A DNA stretch of 64,000 bases from Cudoniella acicularis (GCA_013054445.1 JAAMPI010000043.1:1-64000); one strand, 5' to 3'. Positions 1 through 14,240 are shown, counted from the stretch's first letter. The notes: a model not told the origin generated them from the sequence alone. Numbers and translations are program-made.

Positions 1-1912
1 TGCAACCACACTACATAAAATAAATTGCGATCGCTAAGCTATCCACTCACATCGTACACAGCTTAAACAACAGCAACAAAACTATTGGCTAGCCCGGCAC
101 AACCTCCCTCCATCTATCCATCCACTCGCGAGCACCTTCCCTCCCAAATTCAGCGCCCACAGCGCAACGCAATTAGCAAATCAGTACACAATCTCCCATC
201 CCAGTCCCTGCATCCTAACGAGATTACCACACCAATCCCCTTTCCCTCCATTTCCCTTATCCTTACCCTTATCACCACCCCTGCCCTACCTCCTATCACC
301 AGTGACCACTCATCGAAAAAAAGGAAAAGAAATCAAGAAAATAAGCCACCAACACCCCCCTTGCACACCACTAGCCAGCCAGCCCTGCAAAAGTCAACTC
401 AGACTGCACTAGGGCATGCATGCAACCAACCAACCGAGCGGCGGCGGCGACTGAGCCCCTGCATTAGCACCCACGCCACCAAACTGTGCAGACGAAAGAC
501 CCACTTTCATCTCCGAGGTTTTGGGGGAGGAGATGGGCGCCCACCTTCTTGCAGCTGTTGCTCCTGCCAGCTTGCTTGAGGCCTTGAACTCTTGCTTTTT
601 GTGTGAGTCCGTATCGTCGCGTGTTACTTTTTTTGGTGTTTGTTGTTGGTTCACTTTGCCTGGGCTGGTGCTTGTTTCCTTTGCTTCTTCTTGAGAAAGG
701 ATGAGCCTTCTTCAAGCATAAACATCCCATCTATTATATGCGTCGTCTACGTAAACAAGCCGCGCACTTCGTACATGACTCCACGCAGTGGCAACAAACG
801 CATTAAGGCCGCCCTCAAAAATAAACATCACATGTTCACCCAACGTCAACCAGCGTGCAAAATCCAAGGAAACACCATCCACGCACCCTCCGCACAAGCG
901 CACCGTTTTTTATACGTAGTAATACATAGTACATACACACCACGATAAGATGTCGTGTCTATTTTGATCCCACCCATCTGCCGACTCCAAACCTCGTACT
1001 CACCATAACAGCCTAAACAAGATTCTTGAAAAGAAATTCAATCAGCGTTCACCAGCCATCTTTGCGTAAGTGTGATGTCAGCGCATACATGGATAAGAGC
1101 CAGGAAATCAATTCCCTCACGCCGGGAATAAAGCCGAAGTACTGTAAAGTGAATGAGCGAAATGACATGCTTGTGTTTGTTCCCAGGTTCCCCGGATCAG
1201 GCCATGGTGGAAAAGTGAATCTTCGGACCAAGGTTGAGCAAGGGACTTGACGATCAACGTTCTCACTTCAGGTCTGTACCAACAATCAAAATTAAAAAAG
1301 GTGCTGGGCCAAAACTTGGTCTCCAAGCAATGCTGCTGTCTCTTCTCGAAAACTTTACTATACAATAGATCGACCCGACAGGCGCAAGCACTGTAATGAT
1401 ATCTTAAAAGAAACCAATAAACACTCCCAGCAATAAACGGAAATTAGGTGTTGAAGAATAAGAAAGTCTATGCGCACAAAAATCAAGCAGAAGAAACCGA
1501 AAGCGAAAGCAGAAATAATTCAGATGGAACAAGGTGTTGTGTTCGTTGTATTTGACCAAGCTCTTTTTCTTCAGAAGCCCAGGAAGACGAAAAGATTATT
1601 AATTAACAGCCCATGTCTCTAGACATCCGAAAGACCGCACACTTTGGGGGTATGGTTGGATCCTCGTGTTGATGTGCAACACTCTCGACCACTCAAGCAA
1701 TTACAAGAAAAGGTATCGACCTGCATGCGTGGCCGTGTCGTAAAATTAGACTGTAGACTCCATAGAGCAATGCATGAACACCGTATAAGCCCAGACCAGC
1801 CGCTTTCCCACTTATCCGCTCCAAACGCGTTTCCTCCGTCATGAATTACCGAGTATCGCAATGAGGAATTCGTATTTTCGTGACTGTCGGATCGCGAAAT
1901 GAGGTCAACCAC
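1..1912. other. No gene recognised
   Basis: The left edge is CA-rich and low in complexity up to about 420, then ordinary intergenic sequence. The open frames here are short, begin at non-ATG codons or have low-complexity composition, and none resembles a known protein. Part of it must be the 3' flank of the wall-protein gene that ends at 1913. Confidence 0.5.
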
Positions 1913-2536
1913 TTACAAGATGTAAGCAGCGAGACCGAGGAGACCAGCAAGGCTGGCGCCGGAGAAAGCGAAAGCCTTGTTGCCACCTGAGGCGGTGATG
2001 GTGGATGGGGTAGCAGAGACGGAGGCCTTAGCTGAGGTGGTTCCGACGGAGCCAGCTGAGGTGGCAACAGCGGTGGTGGCAACTGGGGTAGTTCCGTTGG
2101 TGTAGACAGCTGGGACGGAGGATGGGGCACTATTCAAAAGTTAGTACAAATGCTGTACAAACCGCTTTGGAAACGGTTATAGGGTACCAGGTGTTGCAGT
2201 ACACTACGGATGAGGTGGTAACTGGCTTGACAATAGTGCATGGGCAGTTGGTGATGGTCAAGGTGGTGGACTATTTTTGCATGTCAGCTTTGATCCCAAC
2301 TGTGCGCAATCTCGACGCGTCTAATGTTGCCATCCTGAACGTCTCGATCTGTAGCGGAGCGGAGGGCTCACCTCAGTTGCGGTGTAGGTAACGCCGTTGA
2401 AGGTCAACTGGGTGGAGGCAGGGCAGACGGTGGTGTAAGCAGTGACGATATCAGTGGTATACACGACAGTGCCGTTGGACCAGGCAGAGACGGTGGATGC
2501 TGCGAGAGCAAGAACGGCGACAGCTGAGTATTGCAT
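1913..2536 (-). CDS. Sed1/Spi1-like GPI-anchored cell-wall protein
   Basis: Three exons on the minus strand: 2536-2372, 2270-2188 and 2129-1913 (465 nt, 154 aa). All junctions are GT-AG and the frame is kept. The product starts with a signal peptide (MQYSAVAVLALAASTVSA, then WSNGT). A short module follows that resembles the repeat of yeast Sed1/Spi1: VTAYTTVCP, an N-G-V-T-Y-T element, then LTITNCPCTI after the first intron. A Ser/Thr/Ala-rich stretch leads to a hydrophobic C-terminus (SGASLAGLLGLAAYIL), the layout of a GPI signal. The expected role is a structural, GPI-linked mannoprotein of the wall. Only one CPC module is present, against two in yeast Sed1. The splice sites were chosen because they join the TATE and TLTITNCPC halves, as in the yeast protein. 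Upstream lies an unusually long gene-free interval. Confidence 0.8.
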
Positions 2537-5500
2537 CTTGACGGTTGGTTGGTATTATTTACTTTAAAAGTAATTAAGTGGGAGATGTTAGAGTTGTAGG
2601 TGGAGGATTGAGGTTGAGGACGTTGGGTTGAACGAATGTAAGTGACTAAAAGTCGAGGTTGTGATTGAAAGCGAGAGTGTGTGGGTGAGGAAGGAAGAGA
2701 GGAGGTAGTCGGGAGGACGAAGTTCTTTATACGGGAGCTGCCACGCAGAGCGAGTGCGAGTTGGCAGGAACCGGCCTAGCGCGGAGTGGTTGGAGTAGTT
2801 GGAGTGAATAGGACCATGGCTCGCAGCTCGCATGGGTTGATTACTGGCGGGTCCTGCCCGGCCCTGGACGGCTCTCATCTTGGCAGCTTGCGGGCTGGCG
2901 CCGATGGTTGGTTCCTGCATCCCGGCCGCCGAGCTGGCAGCCCAGAGGCGAACATCAGACCAGTCAATGAGAGCGAGGCCAGCGGCAGGGCAGGCTGGCA
3001 AGCACACTTTGCAGCGCTGTCCAGTGGTCCATTCTGCGGTGCAGCCGGTGCTCAAGCCCTGTTTCTTCCCAGCAGCCGCCTCCTTTTCACCTTTGAGCCC
3101 TGAAGTCTCTTCGGTGTGGCCATCCCGCTAAGAGCATTACGGAAATACATCTTATGCCACGCTGAGGACTACTCTGAAAGGGGCAGCTTAACACCCTATT
3201 CTGAGTATTTCCACTCCCCATGAAGGGTGCCCCTGGGCGACCCTAAGGCTTCTTCTCCAAGTTCTCTCCGAGCCGCTGGGCTGCCTCTTCCAGGTCCCTT
3301 CAGCGTCTTCAGGGGCAGATTACCTCCGGCGGCGAGGTCTTGCACGCTGAACGATAGGGACCTGCTGCCCGGAGAAACTTTGAAGGGCAGAAACGTACGG
3401 GCAATACGTGAGCAGCATTGGCATGCGGAGACATGTCTGCAGTGTATCTTGCTACGTGTTGACTCTGATCTCCGCATGTCTTCAAATTGCTTGTTCTCCC
3501 ACACTTTTTCACACGCCACCTGCGCATAATCATAGACCAAATAACAATAATACAGGTACATGACGGCAGTGACTGGGTGACGTGAACAAAAATACCGTAC
3601 GCCTTCTTATCGCTCCTCGAATCAGAGGCCCCCAGATTTCTTAGGGGGGTTGCAGTGTAGTCTCCACTGCCACCAGCAGGAGCACCAGAGGAAGTTGGGA
3701 ACCGCAACGCCAGCAAACACCAATAAGGTAGATCCCGGCCTGGTTATCCCCTTTTCAGGCTCCTTTTGGCTAAAAGAGGGACCTCTGTCTCCATCTTCTC
3801 GAAGCCTAATTTCGCGTTCTGACCTGCAGTGATGGCCTCACCTGTTATTCGCTGGGTTCTCTTGCGGCTTGCCTGGTTGCCGTCAACCGTGCGGAGGTTT
3901 TGTCTCTAATGCTGGCATCACTACAGCAGTTGCAGCAATTGGTATTATTGAAGAGAGCAGCCATTTGACCGCTTTGCAAATTTTCTCGTATAACATGGAT
4001 TTCATATGGATCTGTAATGAAATATCATCGAGATGTGGAAATCGGACATGTGCAAAGGCGCCAGCTCGGGGGTGCTTGAAATTGCTTTGCTTCTGCACAG
4101 GATCATCCGACAAATCAAGCTTCGGCGTCTGGGTGCACAGAGTGCTACTCTCTTCATGGGACGCGATTCTCGCAACGGCGGCGGCAAAACAAGCGGCCAG
4201 AGTCTTCACCACAACGTGACAGCAACCACACCGTCACTAGGCCGAAGTTACTAACATCAGATGTCCAAAACAGGAATCTGATCACTAGATCTAGCATGAC
4301 ACATGTTTCGCCGTCCAATAGCTCGTTGAAACCGCGTCCAACGGTTGACATAGAATTCGAGACTCTTGTCTCAAGCTGGTGGCGCTTTGATGAACAGGTT
4401 CCTTGGCTTCGTGACTCTTGGCCGTGTTAGGACGAAATCTTTCCTTCTCCCCCCTCTGGTTGCAACCTAATCCTCCCGCTGTCTCAGTGAAATCTTGGAG
4501 ACCGGTCCGGTTGTCGGGAAGCCAAACTCCAGAGCCGTCGTTCAACTCGTTGAAGCAAGTCGACCGATATGAGAAGCTCGTGTTGATCTCGAATTCTCGA
4601 ATTTCCTCCAAGCAGAACCAGCAGCATGAACAACCTCATCTCGACTCGTGGAAAAAGCCTCCATTGATCTTCGGCATGGCCAGCACGAAAATAAGGAGAT
4701 GGGCGCGTTTCCTCATGGGGAGAGCGCGTGGGCTGCGCAATTTCGTCTGCAGCGCGCGGTTGGCCCGCCCGCCGGCGCCCTGGGGCGGGCCCAGAATAGA
4801 AAACCGGTCAAAGATTGTTGCTGGCCGTGCTCGCTCTTCGCCGCAGAGCATCTTGGGACTTTTTCTTCGGACTTGGGAAGCGCCGTTTTATTTTCTCGTG
4901 TTCTCTTATTACTACTCAGCGCGTCGCGACTTCGCGACTTCACCATCAGCGTTGGATTTTCAATGGATTCCAGCTGACTGATCAAGATAGGGGTAAATTC
5001 GGGTTTGGCCGCATGCTGACATGCGCTGAATCGGACAAGATCGGCCCTCCTGCGGGCTTGTTCTTGTTCCTGCGCAAGCGTGCATCCGCCTGAAAATCTA
5101 GCGACGCTGCATGGAAACTCCACGGACGGCACATCTAGTCGTGTTCCTTTCTCCATGAGGCTGTTGTTGTTGGCGTTGGTCACTGAAAATAGAAGTCATT
5201 GGACAAGCTTCATCCTTTCAGTGGTTTTAAGGTTAAGTATCGGGGTTGGAAAATTCTCATGTTCTTTTTGGGAGATTGGCATCGCCATTCGTGCGATGTT
5301 TCCATGTCTCTCGTCGTGTAATGCGTGGATATTTGTGGGCCTTTCCAAGTTCTGGTGCAAGCCAGATCACTTGAACGAGACTGCTTGTTTTGCGACTGCT
5401 TTTGCCTCATCTGATTGTTCTCTGCGTCCTGCGAATGCAGTTCTTTCTGTGCAAATCGTTCGATGTTCTTGAGATACGTCATTTTGCGATGAACTTCTGC

Positions 5501-8500
5501 TCCATGCGTGTTGCAGTTTTATGTCGGGTGCGACTCGATACTTCGCCTTGTCATATGTCGTGATAATCTGGGACTCACCACAAGCAGGATGTGTCACGTT
5601 GTGTCGATATGGATTGTTCCTTCCTCGAGTTACGTTGCAAAAAAGTTTGAGCAACTTCAAAACTTCGTATCAGGAGCCGATCTTGGATCCCGTCAGGGGC
5701 AATCAATATATTTCATGGTCTGAGGGATGCGTTCTTGGAAATATCTCTTCTCCATGGTGACTTCAGAGGATTTTCTTCCACGCCTTCTTCAGGTTGTGGC
5801 ACCAACAATTTATTAAAGAATCAAGTCCTCTCCAGGAAAGCCGGTCCATCTCTCGAATGAAGCAAGAACTCTTTCGTGGTCGCTCTTGCACTGTTTGGAA
5901 ATAGACATCCAACCTCCTTCCTCTTTCCACGCCTCGTTGCGATCCACAACCCTGACTATATTAAAGGCGCCATTGTTACACTTCGACATTCACTAAAAAT
6001 AGGGGTAGGTGTAATAGACGATTCTCTGTGGTGGAGACTTCACCTGTCAGCACGCAATATTTTGCTCAAGAAGGACCTTCGAGACAACTGATATTTGTTT
6101 GTGGCGCTGGAAATCTTGATGGATTCAACCTGTTGCGATTTATTATTTCTGCTGCTGCTAATTTCATGTACTGCTTGTTGTCAAGTTTTTTCTGTCGCTG
6201 TCACGAATTAATTTGCGGTTCTTCTGTTTTGGATTCTTGGAGTACGATTGAACCCTGCGTGGAAGTTAATACTGCGCAAGAATATCTATATCCACCTCCT
6301 TAGCGATGAAATCTTCTTCTTTGTATAGTAGCTTGCGACCTGCTCTCTCCCTCTGAGAAACCACTGCATTTCGTGTTGACCTCGTTACCATTAGAGCCTA
6401 TTCTCTGAACAGTGACTTATATATCTCTGGAATCGGGCGACTGTACTTGATGCGGCAAGGTTCTCTGCGTTCACTCATCTAGCCTGTCTGATATCAAGAG
6501 AAGTTAGAAACTCTACCTTCTATGCTTCTCAATGGAGCTGATCTGACGTTCGTTGGGTTCGTTTTCCTCTCCAGCTTCCGAGAGAGATGTCTTACACAGG
6601 GTTGTTATCAGAAGGGGCTTCAACATGAATCCCTCGCGATATTCTTTGAAGCCCATAAGATTGCGGTTTTCTTTCCTGGAACTTCTTGGGCAAAAGCTTA
6701 AACCTATCAAACTGCAGTACGAATGTCAACCCTTTTCTTCAGAACACTTGGATGTGGAATTCTTCTTACTCGAGAGGAACTTCAGCAAGAGAGTCTTACG
6801 CTGGTTTTTGGCATCCTTTCTACTCTTCCCTCTTTTTATACTGGAATTCCGAGCTGCGACTAGTGAGTGTCTTGAGGGTTGACAGCAATAACGACACGCG
6901 ACTATTGACAGCAGCCAAGGTTACTTGGCAGCATTTAACCTACACCTCTGCGTACTCGAAATTTTGTATCTATCGTAGCTAGATATGCAAAGAGCCTCTT
7001 CCAGGCACATGTCGCACCTTGCTGTACCCACTTGGATCCTTACTTCCCTGGCATGCCTAGAAGCTCAGAGGTCACATTCCAGTCACTCGTCGCATCTACG
7101 CGTTAGAGTTGCTGCACGCTTCAACCTCGAAAAGGCAGCCATTAAACTGTTAAATAGTCAGATATCGGTAGATATCTTTACTTGTAGAAATAATCTACTT
7201 TTATTCTCACGACATTGATAGATATGTGGATTTGTTGATTTGTTTTCCATTGCGATATTTAACTTCCATACCTTGCTTTGCTCAAATTCACGTTCTCTTT
7301 TCAAAGATACGATTTCGTAGGTATCAAGAGCTATCCTCGTGATCCAGCAGGCCCCTCATTATTTAAATCACCGCTCTTGAGAAGAACACAAGGTTCTTTC
7401 CTGTCAACACGCCAACCAGACTTGGCCAAATTACATTGGCTGGAAACGTTTTCCTGTTTCGCCGGGTTTGGTTTAATAGCTAGGTATGTGGGTGGGTGGA
7501 TGAGTCCTGCTGTTCAGTGACAAGGCTCTTGCTTGGGATTAGATGGTTGTTCTGTGCTTTGATTTTAGTTGTTGGGTTTGGTTGTTGTTGGGGATTTTAC
7601 TGTTGTTGAAGACTTTGCTGTTGAGGCTTCGCTGGTATACTTCACTTCGCCATTCCGGTCTTGATTCAATATGGGGTCTTGCAGAAGGCTATGGGAGAGG
7701 TTGTTGGAGTGCCTACCCTGAGCAAGTTGGGAGAACAAAAAGCTGCGATTGCCTAGCTGCTATTGAACTTCTATGGAAAACTGCAACCTGGGCTTTTTTA
7801 AATTATTGCTGAATGCGTTTGACTTGTGAGGGTCTTATATATTCTCGTGCTGCATATCTTTCCCCTTCTCTTTAGAGACGAATTGGTGTACCTTTCTTCG
7901 TTTGGGTTTTTAAACGTGCTTGCGAAGTTTAGCTGACGTTGGGCCTCAAATATCGTAACTTATATTGCAAAACGCGTATTGAGTTCTATTACTTTTCTAA
8001 AGTGGAGTGTCGTTGATCTCTTCACCTACCAATGGACACACTACGAGCTCACCGAGGAGGGTTTCGAACCAACAGTGTCGAAGTAAATTTTTTTCCAAGG
8101 GAAGTAGGATAGGTACATTTTCGGATTTGTACACTGTGTCGGAGAAAGGGGTTTTTTCTTGCGTGGTAGATTCTGTGCCTTAAATTCTTGCTTTCCCTTC
8201 CCCCTGCTTTCGACTTTACATTTCTGCTGTTGTTGAATATCTTGCTGTCATTCTTCTTTTCCTCTTTCTACGTTTTAAAAAGAGCTCTTTAGTTGATATT
8301 TTCTCGCAGTGCTAACGAGACACTCGGGAAGAGGTTGAATTTTGAGCGTTAAAGGAAGAAAATACTCTGTTTTATCGGTGGCTCGTGATTCTGTCGTGTT
8401 CTTGTTAACAAACCTCTCTTACGACCCTGTTAAGGTGAGTTGGGTGTACCGATCAATGAAATAGGAGTAGATGCTTCCTTTTACGGTGAAGTCAAGGGGT

Positions 8501-11500
8501 GGAGTTTTGTTGAGTGATGTTCTTATTTATTTTGGGACACGTTTATGAGTTGGGTGCTTGTGTTATTTTACTACTTATGATTACTGGGGGTTCATGCTTG
8601 TTTATAAGTCATTATTTCAAGGGTTATTCAAGAGGAGGTTTCTATGTTGACAAAATCACAGAGTGCTTTTACGGGATTCTTCTCAAAAGTGAAACTAGAG
8701 CCTATTTTAAAGGAGATATATCTTCCAAACCACACATCACAGGAAGCGGAAACGCTTTAGTAAAGGTGTACAGGCACTGGAGGAGAGGAAGACGCTTATC
8801 AAGGGGACCCAAAAAAACCCCAAGCGTTATAAAACAGAATCCCGACCATATGAAGTGTCTTACGATTAGAGAGCAACATGGTATTCCGAGAGAAAAAAAC
8901 CCTCAACCTCGCTCGACAATTTTCAGACACCTGAAGAGCTGGCGTTGTAAGGTACAAAGCTGAAGCAGAGAATGGCAAATTGGGTCCTGATCTGATTTTA
9001 GGTGAGTTGGTGGGCCTTTTCCTGAAAGAGTATACATCTGAACAGATGATTGAAGTTGGAAATAATAACAGTACTGAGAATATTGACAGCAGCTCTCTCC
9101 TCAATGACACTACATCCCTTCTACTATATCTAAAACTCACCCACTGATAAACTCCAGGTACAAGAAAACAAATCAACAGTTATAAACATCACAAGGCTAA
9201 TCCCCCGAGAGTAATACTTGCGCTATATCACGGAGTCTCTCCAGCACACCATAACATTAGGTTATCCATGCTGCCGTTGTTGAGAAAAACAAGTTCCATT
9301 GTGATAATTAAAGGTTTTTGAAGCCCTTGATCGAGAAACTAGTTGTGAAGAAATTTGTTTTTATGGATTTGAGTGTTGATAAAATTAGCCTTCACAAGCG
9401 TGACGAGATGTAAACCTGACCAGCAACTTGGATCAACACAGGACATGCAAGGGATATGCAAGATCGTGTACGGAAATCATCTCTGAACCTCGGGAAGAGT
9501 ATATAAGGAAGCACAAGAGCTTCTTCAGGGAACCAAAAGCAACACTAGGAAGGATTTGAAGCTGTAGCTGTGCGAGGCGCGGCGCGGCTTCCGGTGGGGG
9601 GATTTGATTTATTTCTCTTGCTAGAGGAGAAGAAATTGAGAGGTTGGAAGTAGCTCTAACGCTCTGATTTTCTGGTGTGGTTGAAATATATTTGGTTTCG
9701 AGTGGGTTGAGCAGGACTAGTGTAAGTTGAAGAGAATGGCAGCAACAAGGACAGTGGCAGTACTTCTCTTCTTAACAGCACTACTCACCGACTTTTAATT
9801 CCTAAATAAAGCCCAAGCAATGTCGGGCATCTCTTACCAATGCTTGTCCTCAATTCCAAAAAGAGGGCGAGAAGTAGTAAATTTGTACTGAGAAATCAAT
9901 TGTAAACACATCGGAACCTTCTCTTGTGCCTTCAATTTGTACTCCTTTTTAAGCTTGATGACTTCGTTGTTGGTCTAGCTGGCACCGAGGATAATGTATA
10001 CACTTTGATGTATAAAGGTAGAACCAGGTATCCTGCCAACCGTAAGGTGGTGTCCAAGCGAAAACTGGTCGAAACACTTCAAAATAATAAAATAAACAAC
10101 AACAAATACTTTAATTGAAAGGCGAATACCAGCAGCAGTCTCCTACAAGAATCGATATATCCAAGAATTTCACCCGGCGTCAACTCATAGTTATTTAACT
10201 TTTGAAGCGTTTTCGCAAAACAACACCACGTAAATCGCTACCTTCTAGTGTAGGAAATGGGTTAAGTTCATGCACAAATGAGGGGGTTTTTTTTTTCTTT
10301 CAGGGCGAGCTATGACTGAGCCTCTTAATCCTATCACAAGAGAGAAAATATCGTCCAATCATATTAAGAGGGTCACGTCTACTATATATCACTACCAATT
10401 CATATCGTACGCCGAAGTTGATATTCAAGAAGGTACTGAGATTCATAACTACTTTCAATCACTGCGTCTAACTCGAAGGGTGCAATAGTATTTTTTTGGA
10501 CTTCGATGGTTCGCGAATAGCACCTTTTACCTCGCTTGTGGCTTCGGTTCCCAGTTAAAAGTCTCCGTGGCGAGATTGTAGTCAAAACCCGAACTGCTGC
10601 CACTGACTGAATTGTTGTCAAGAGCCATAGTTAGATCAACCAAAACAATTAAACTATTCTCATCAAGAAGACTACCAAATTGAAGAGAAGAGCAAAGCCG
10701 CAAGTTTATCTCTCATAACCCCCTTGCTCTCACTGCACTAGAGACCAGTAGCAACAGGAAGCAGACCACCTCGTGACAATCTTCATATCCATCCTTATCA
10801 TGATGCCAGTGCGTCTGCTCCGAATTCCATTCCTTGCAGCCTTACATTTATATGACTACCGCTTTTTTTTTGCTCTGCAATTTCATAGGAGCAATCGCGT
10901 TGTTGGGAAAACAGGTTCAACGCACCCTTGGCTCCTCTCTAAGTGAGTGAGGCATTTCCACAATTGCGTCATGCAGGAGTTCCGTTTCGAAATCCGCGGC
11001 TACTTCCTTGTAATATTAAACACCTTTGTCCTCCGATCTCTCTCGATATACCTTACAGCAGGCTCTCTCAAATCTTCACCCTGGGCCTAGCCAGATGCGA
11101 ACGAGAGTAAGAAGCTTATTCAAAAATTCGATAATAATTTCCCAATGACTCCGAAAAGGCTAGATAAATGGGCAACTTAATTTCTATCTACTCGAGCCAA
11201 CACATTGCCACAGATTTGTCAACATACACCCATTCATGTCGCTAACAGTCAGATTTAAAGGCCCAATATGACATCAGTGTGCCACCGACGACTCAGAGAT
11301 TATCATTGTTTCGAATGAGGTGTTCTGGCAAGAAAATCTGGGAATTGTTGCCCCTGGAGTAGCTATTTATTCAGTTGCTGCCAGGGACAAGCTCTCTGTC
11401 AATCGATATCTTGTTATCAAGCATAAATATCCGTGTAATCTGGAAGTCGTACGTACCTATGGACAGTCATTGATGTCAGCCCCCTACTATGGCTCGAGAC

Positions 11501-12925
11501 ATCTGCATTTGGTGGATCACTAAGTGACAGTCAACTCATATAATATGATACCTTGCCGCCCTCGCACTGGGAGAAAATATGCCTTGAAGAATATAGGGCT
11601 TGAGTATCCTCAGGCTATACTAGGAAGCCCCTTATTTATATCCACACATAAAAGGTTGTAACTGTGTGCTATGCGCCCACTTTAATACGAGTTTTACAGA
11701 AAGCGTTTAAAGAACTCCGTAAACTACTTCATAAAGGTTGAATTCTGACTTGTTGATCGCAGGGATCCATCAATATCTGGGACTTAAATCAAGAATTTCC
11801 CCTTCTTCTTTGAGTGCCTTACTGCACTGCTTAAAAGTGGAGCATCAACTGTCCCCCAATGATCCTGTTTTTACACACGTATTGATGAAGAGAAAAACAA
11901 ATGTCACCCTCGGCGGAAAACACGCGTGAGGAAGTCAAAGGCTGGAACATATGACAGCAGCGTAAAAGTATCTTTGAGTCTAATTATCATTAGTAGAGCG
12001 GACTTCTAGGCTTCTAGCTAGTACTCCCATAATTCCGAACTTCGAATTGTTTGCTGCCAACTTCCACTACTGCTGTCACAAATTTCACTCAGACACCGAG
12101 ATGAAATGGTAAGATCACTTAGATTGACTCTAAATTGCCACAATCCAAAACACGAAGCCTTTGGACCTGCGTTATCGCTGCCTGGATGGTCGACAACATG
12201 GTCTGACTCGTAGCTATACTCACTGTCGTCCTCATTGGAGGCGGCTTGAGGCAAGGTATGCTTTTATAGGACTGTTTGACTTTGTTGACAGTAACGAGCG
12301 GTGAATCACTGAAAGAGTGGATCATTCAATGAAGCTCCACACAAATTAAGTACTTGTGACCTCTTCGTGGTAAATAGGTATGTATTCCCCACCCGTTAGC
12401 TTCCACCAACCAAAGCATTCGTATCAAATACGGTTCAGAAAAATTTCGTGCCCAAGAAGGAGATCCAATTACCCTATCCAGGGACCATCTCTATTCACTA
12501 AAATAGCGTCAACATGACGTCCGCGTCAAAAACCAAGCAGTAAACCCAGAACCAGAAGACATGACCTTGGGCAGGACTTCACAAACCTTCAAACATGAAC
12601 CACAAAGAATAGCGAATATTGCAATTTCGGAAAGCTTTAGCCGCTTAAAAAAAAAACCTCCCGAAATTCGCACTATGAAGGGCTTTAGGCTCACAGGTAA
12701 GCAAAACCAAGGAGCACCAGGAAAATAGGCAAATCCTGTCCTCACTTGGGAAGAGTACAGTTAAACAATATGAAAACGAACGTGATAGGTGGAGTGCAAT
12801 AATTTCCAATATTGGAAGTTGGAAACGTAATACTCCTAGATATGCATCGAATCCGAACCCCCCCTCGGAAAGCCATATATTCATCGTAAAAGTACAATCC
12901 CCGTAACCATAGACCTGTAGCCGAT
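2537..12925. other. 10.4-kb interval without recognisable genes
   Basis: This interval separates the Sed1-like gene (its 5' side) from the 3' end of the SDR gene. I read all longer open frames, for example at 2588-3055, 4418-4981 and 8514-8963. They lack family resemblance, often begin at TTG or GTG, and cannot be joined by good introns into a protein. Several CT-rich tracts (for example 8190-8280) look like fungal promoter or leader sequence. The frame at 12018-12254 on the minus strand has protein-like composition but no ATG and no partner exon. No tRNA, rRNA or transposon signature was seen. It could be a large regulatory region, a non-coding transcript or decayed sequence. Confidence 0.5.
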
Positions 12926-14240
12926 TTATAATTTCGCCATGCAAAGACTTCCTCCATCCAACGCAATCTGAGCACCATTAACAAACGCACCAGCTTTGCT
13001 AGCCAAAAACAAGCACGCTCCAGCAACATCCTGCGGGGTCCCAATTCGTCCCAACGGAATAGCACCCACAATGGAGTCTTTGAAGTTTTTTAATGTCTCG
13101 GCCATCATCTTGCTCTCAAATGGACCGCATGCCAGCACATTTGAAGTGATATTCCGCTTCCCAAGATGATTCGCCAGCACCCTACTCATCTGATGCAAAC
13201 CAGCTTTGCTCGCACTGTAGCTGAATGTCTCTAAATTCGGAACTCGAACTCCATCCACAGAACCAATGTTAATTACTCGTGCGGGATCGCCTTCGGTAGC
13301 TGCGGCTTCGAGAAGGGGCGTAACTCCTTGAGTGATAGTAAAGACACGAGTAAGGTTTAGCGTCAGAACGCGGGTCCATGCCGAGTCGGGGAATTCATCG
13401 TATGGTGCTCCCCAGTTTGATCCGCTGTTGTTGACTAAGACGTGGAGTTTTGATTCTCGTTTCTTCAGTTCTTCAACGAGGCGTTTGCAGTCTTCGAGTT
13501 TGTAAAAATCGGCGGGGATGGCGTGTGCGCTGCCTTTGCCTCGGTGGACTGTTAACGTATGCTAGAGTAGGAAAGGATTGGAATGGTACCTAATGCGTTG
13601 AGCTCTTTGCATGCTTGCTCGCAGGCTTTGGCGTCTCGGGAGGAGATGTAGACTTTTGCTCCATTTGCCACGAATCCTTCTGATATCATTCGGCCGATAC
13701 CCTTAGCTCCGCCAGTGACGAGGACCACTTTGTCCTAAAACGAAGTCAGTACGGTGAATCATAAATGCTATTGATTAGAACTAGTTTATGAAGCAACTTG
13801 ATAGTTTCAAGATATGAATTGAGCTCTTGAGGAAATCGATATCAATTGGGTTCACTTTCTCTCAATTGTTTCCCTTAAACACATGGCTTCAGAAGTCCGA
13901 GTCTAAACTTGGATAGATTCATCCATGGATCCTCAAATGAATAAATGACGACCAAATGTTGTGATGCACTCCTACATGACGACCAAGCTGCAGGATTTCT
14001 CCGAGAAGAGAAAATTAGGGCGGCAAGAGCCCAACCTGGGGAGGCCTAACATGGTAGAGCTTTCAATAAGTACGACACGAGTGAATAATCGGAGAAGAAG
14101 CTCAAAAACTTAATTCCACGGCTCATATTTAATATTCCTTCTTCTCGAGGCGGGGTTGGGAGGAATCTCGAAACACGGATAGTAAATTGCGATGAGAAAA
14201 AGAAACGTACCTTGACATTGAAAAGACTTGTAGAATCCAT
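12926..14240 (-). CDS. Short-chain dehydrogenase/reductase (SDR)
   Basis: Exons on the minus strand: 14240-14211, 13734-13590 and 13548-12926 (798 nt, 265 aa). The 30-nt first exon encodes MDSTSLFNVK and ends at GTACGT. The first intron is 476 nt, long for this genome; the second is 41 nt. The protein is a classical SDR: cofactor motif TGGAKGIG at 17-24, NNSG at 98-101, catalytic Ser near 155, and Tyr169 and Lys173 in YSASK. A conserved GR.G.P.DVAG segment and a GA...LDGG end complete the fold. It belongs to the fungal group usually annotated as a rhamnolipid-type 3-oxoacyl-ACP reductase; that name comes from bacterial RhlG and does not prove the substrate. NAD(P)H-dependent oxidoreduction in the cytosol is expected. 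It is divergent from the methyltransferase at 14512. Confidence 0.88.

Noticed and set aside
2588..3055. 155-codon minus-strand frame upstream of the wall-protein gene
   Set aside because: Composition is low-complexity, it overlaps the promoter of the Sed1-like gene, and it has no family resemblance.
4418..4981. 187-codon plus-strand frame in the gene-free interval
   Set aside because: It overlaps other frames on both strands, is Arg/Ser/Pro-biased, has no recognisable domain and no supporting introns.
7990..8110. TTCGAAACC stretch resembling a tRNA T-arm (minus strand)
   Set aside because: The flanking bases do not pair as a T-stem and no D-arm or anticodon stem is present at the right distance.
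12018..12325. Protein-like minus-strand frame (NEDDSEYSYESDH and so on)
   Set aside because: The frame starts at TTG and the nearby ATG lies in another frame. I found no intron that joins them and no known family. It could be a gene fragment, but the support is too thin to list.
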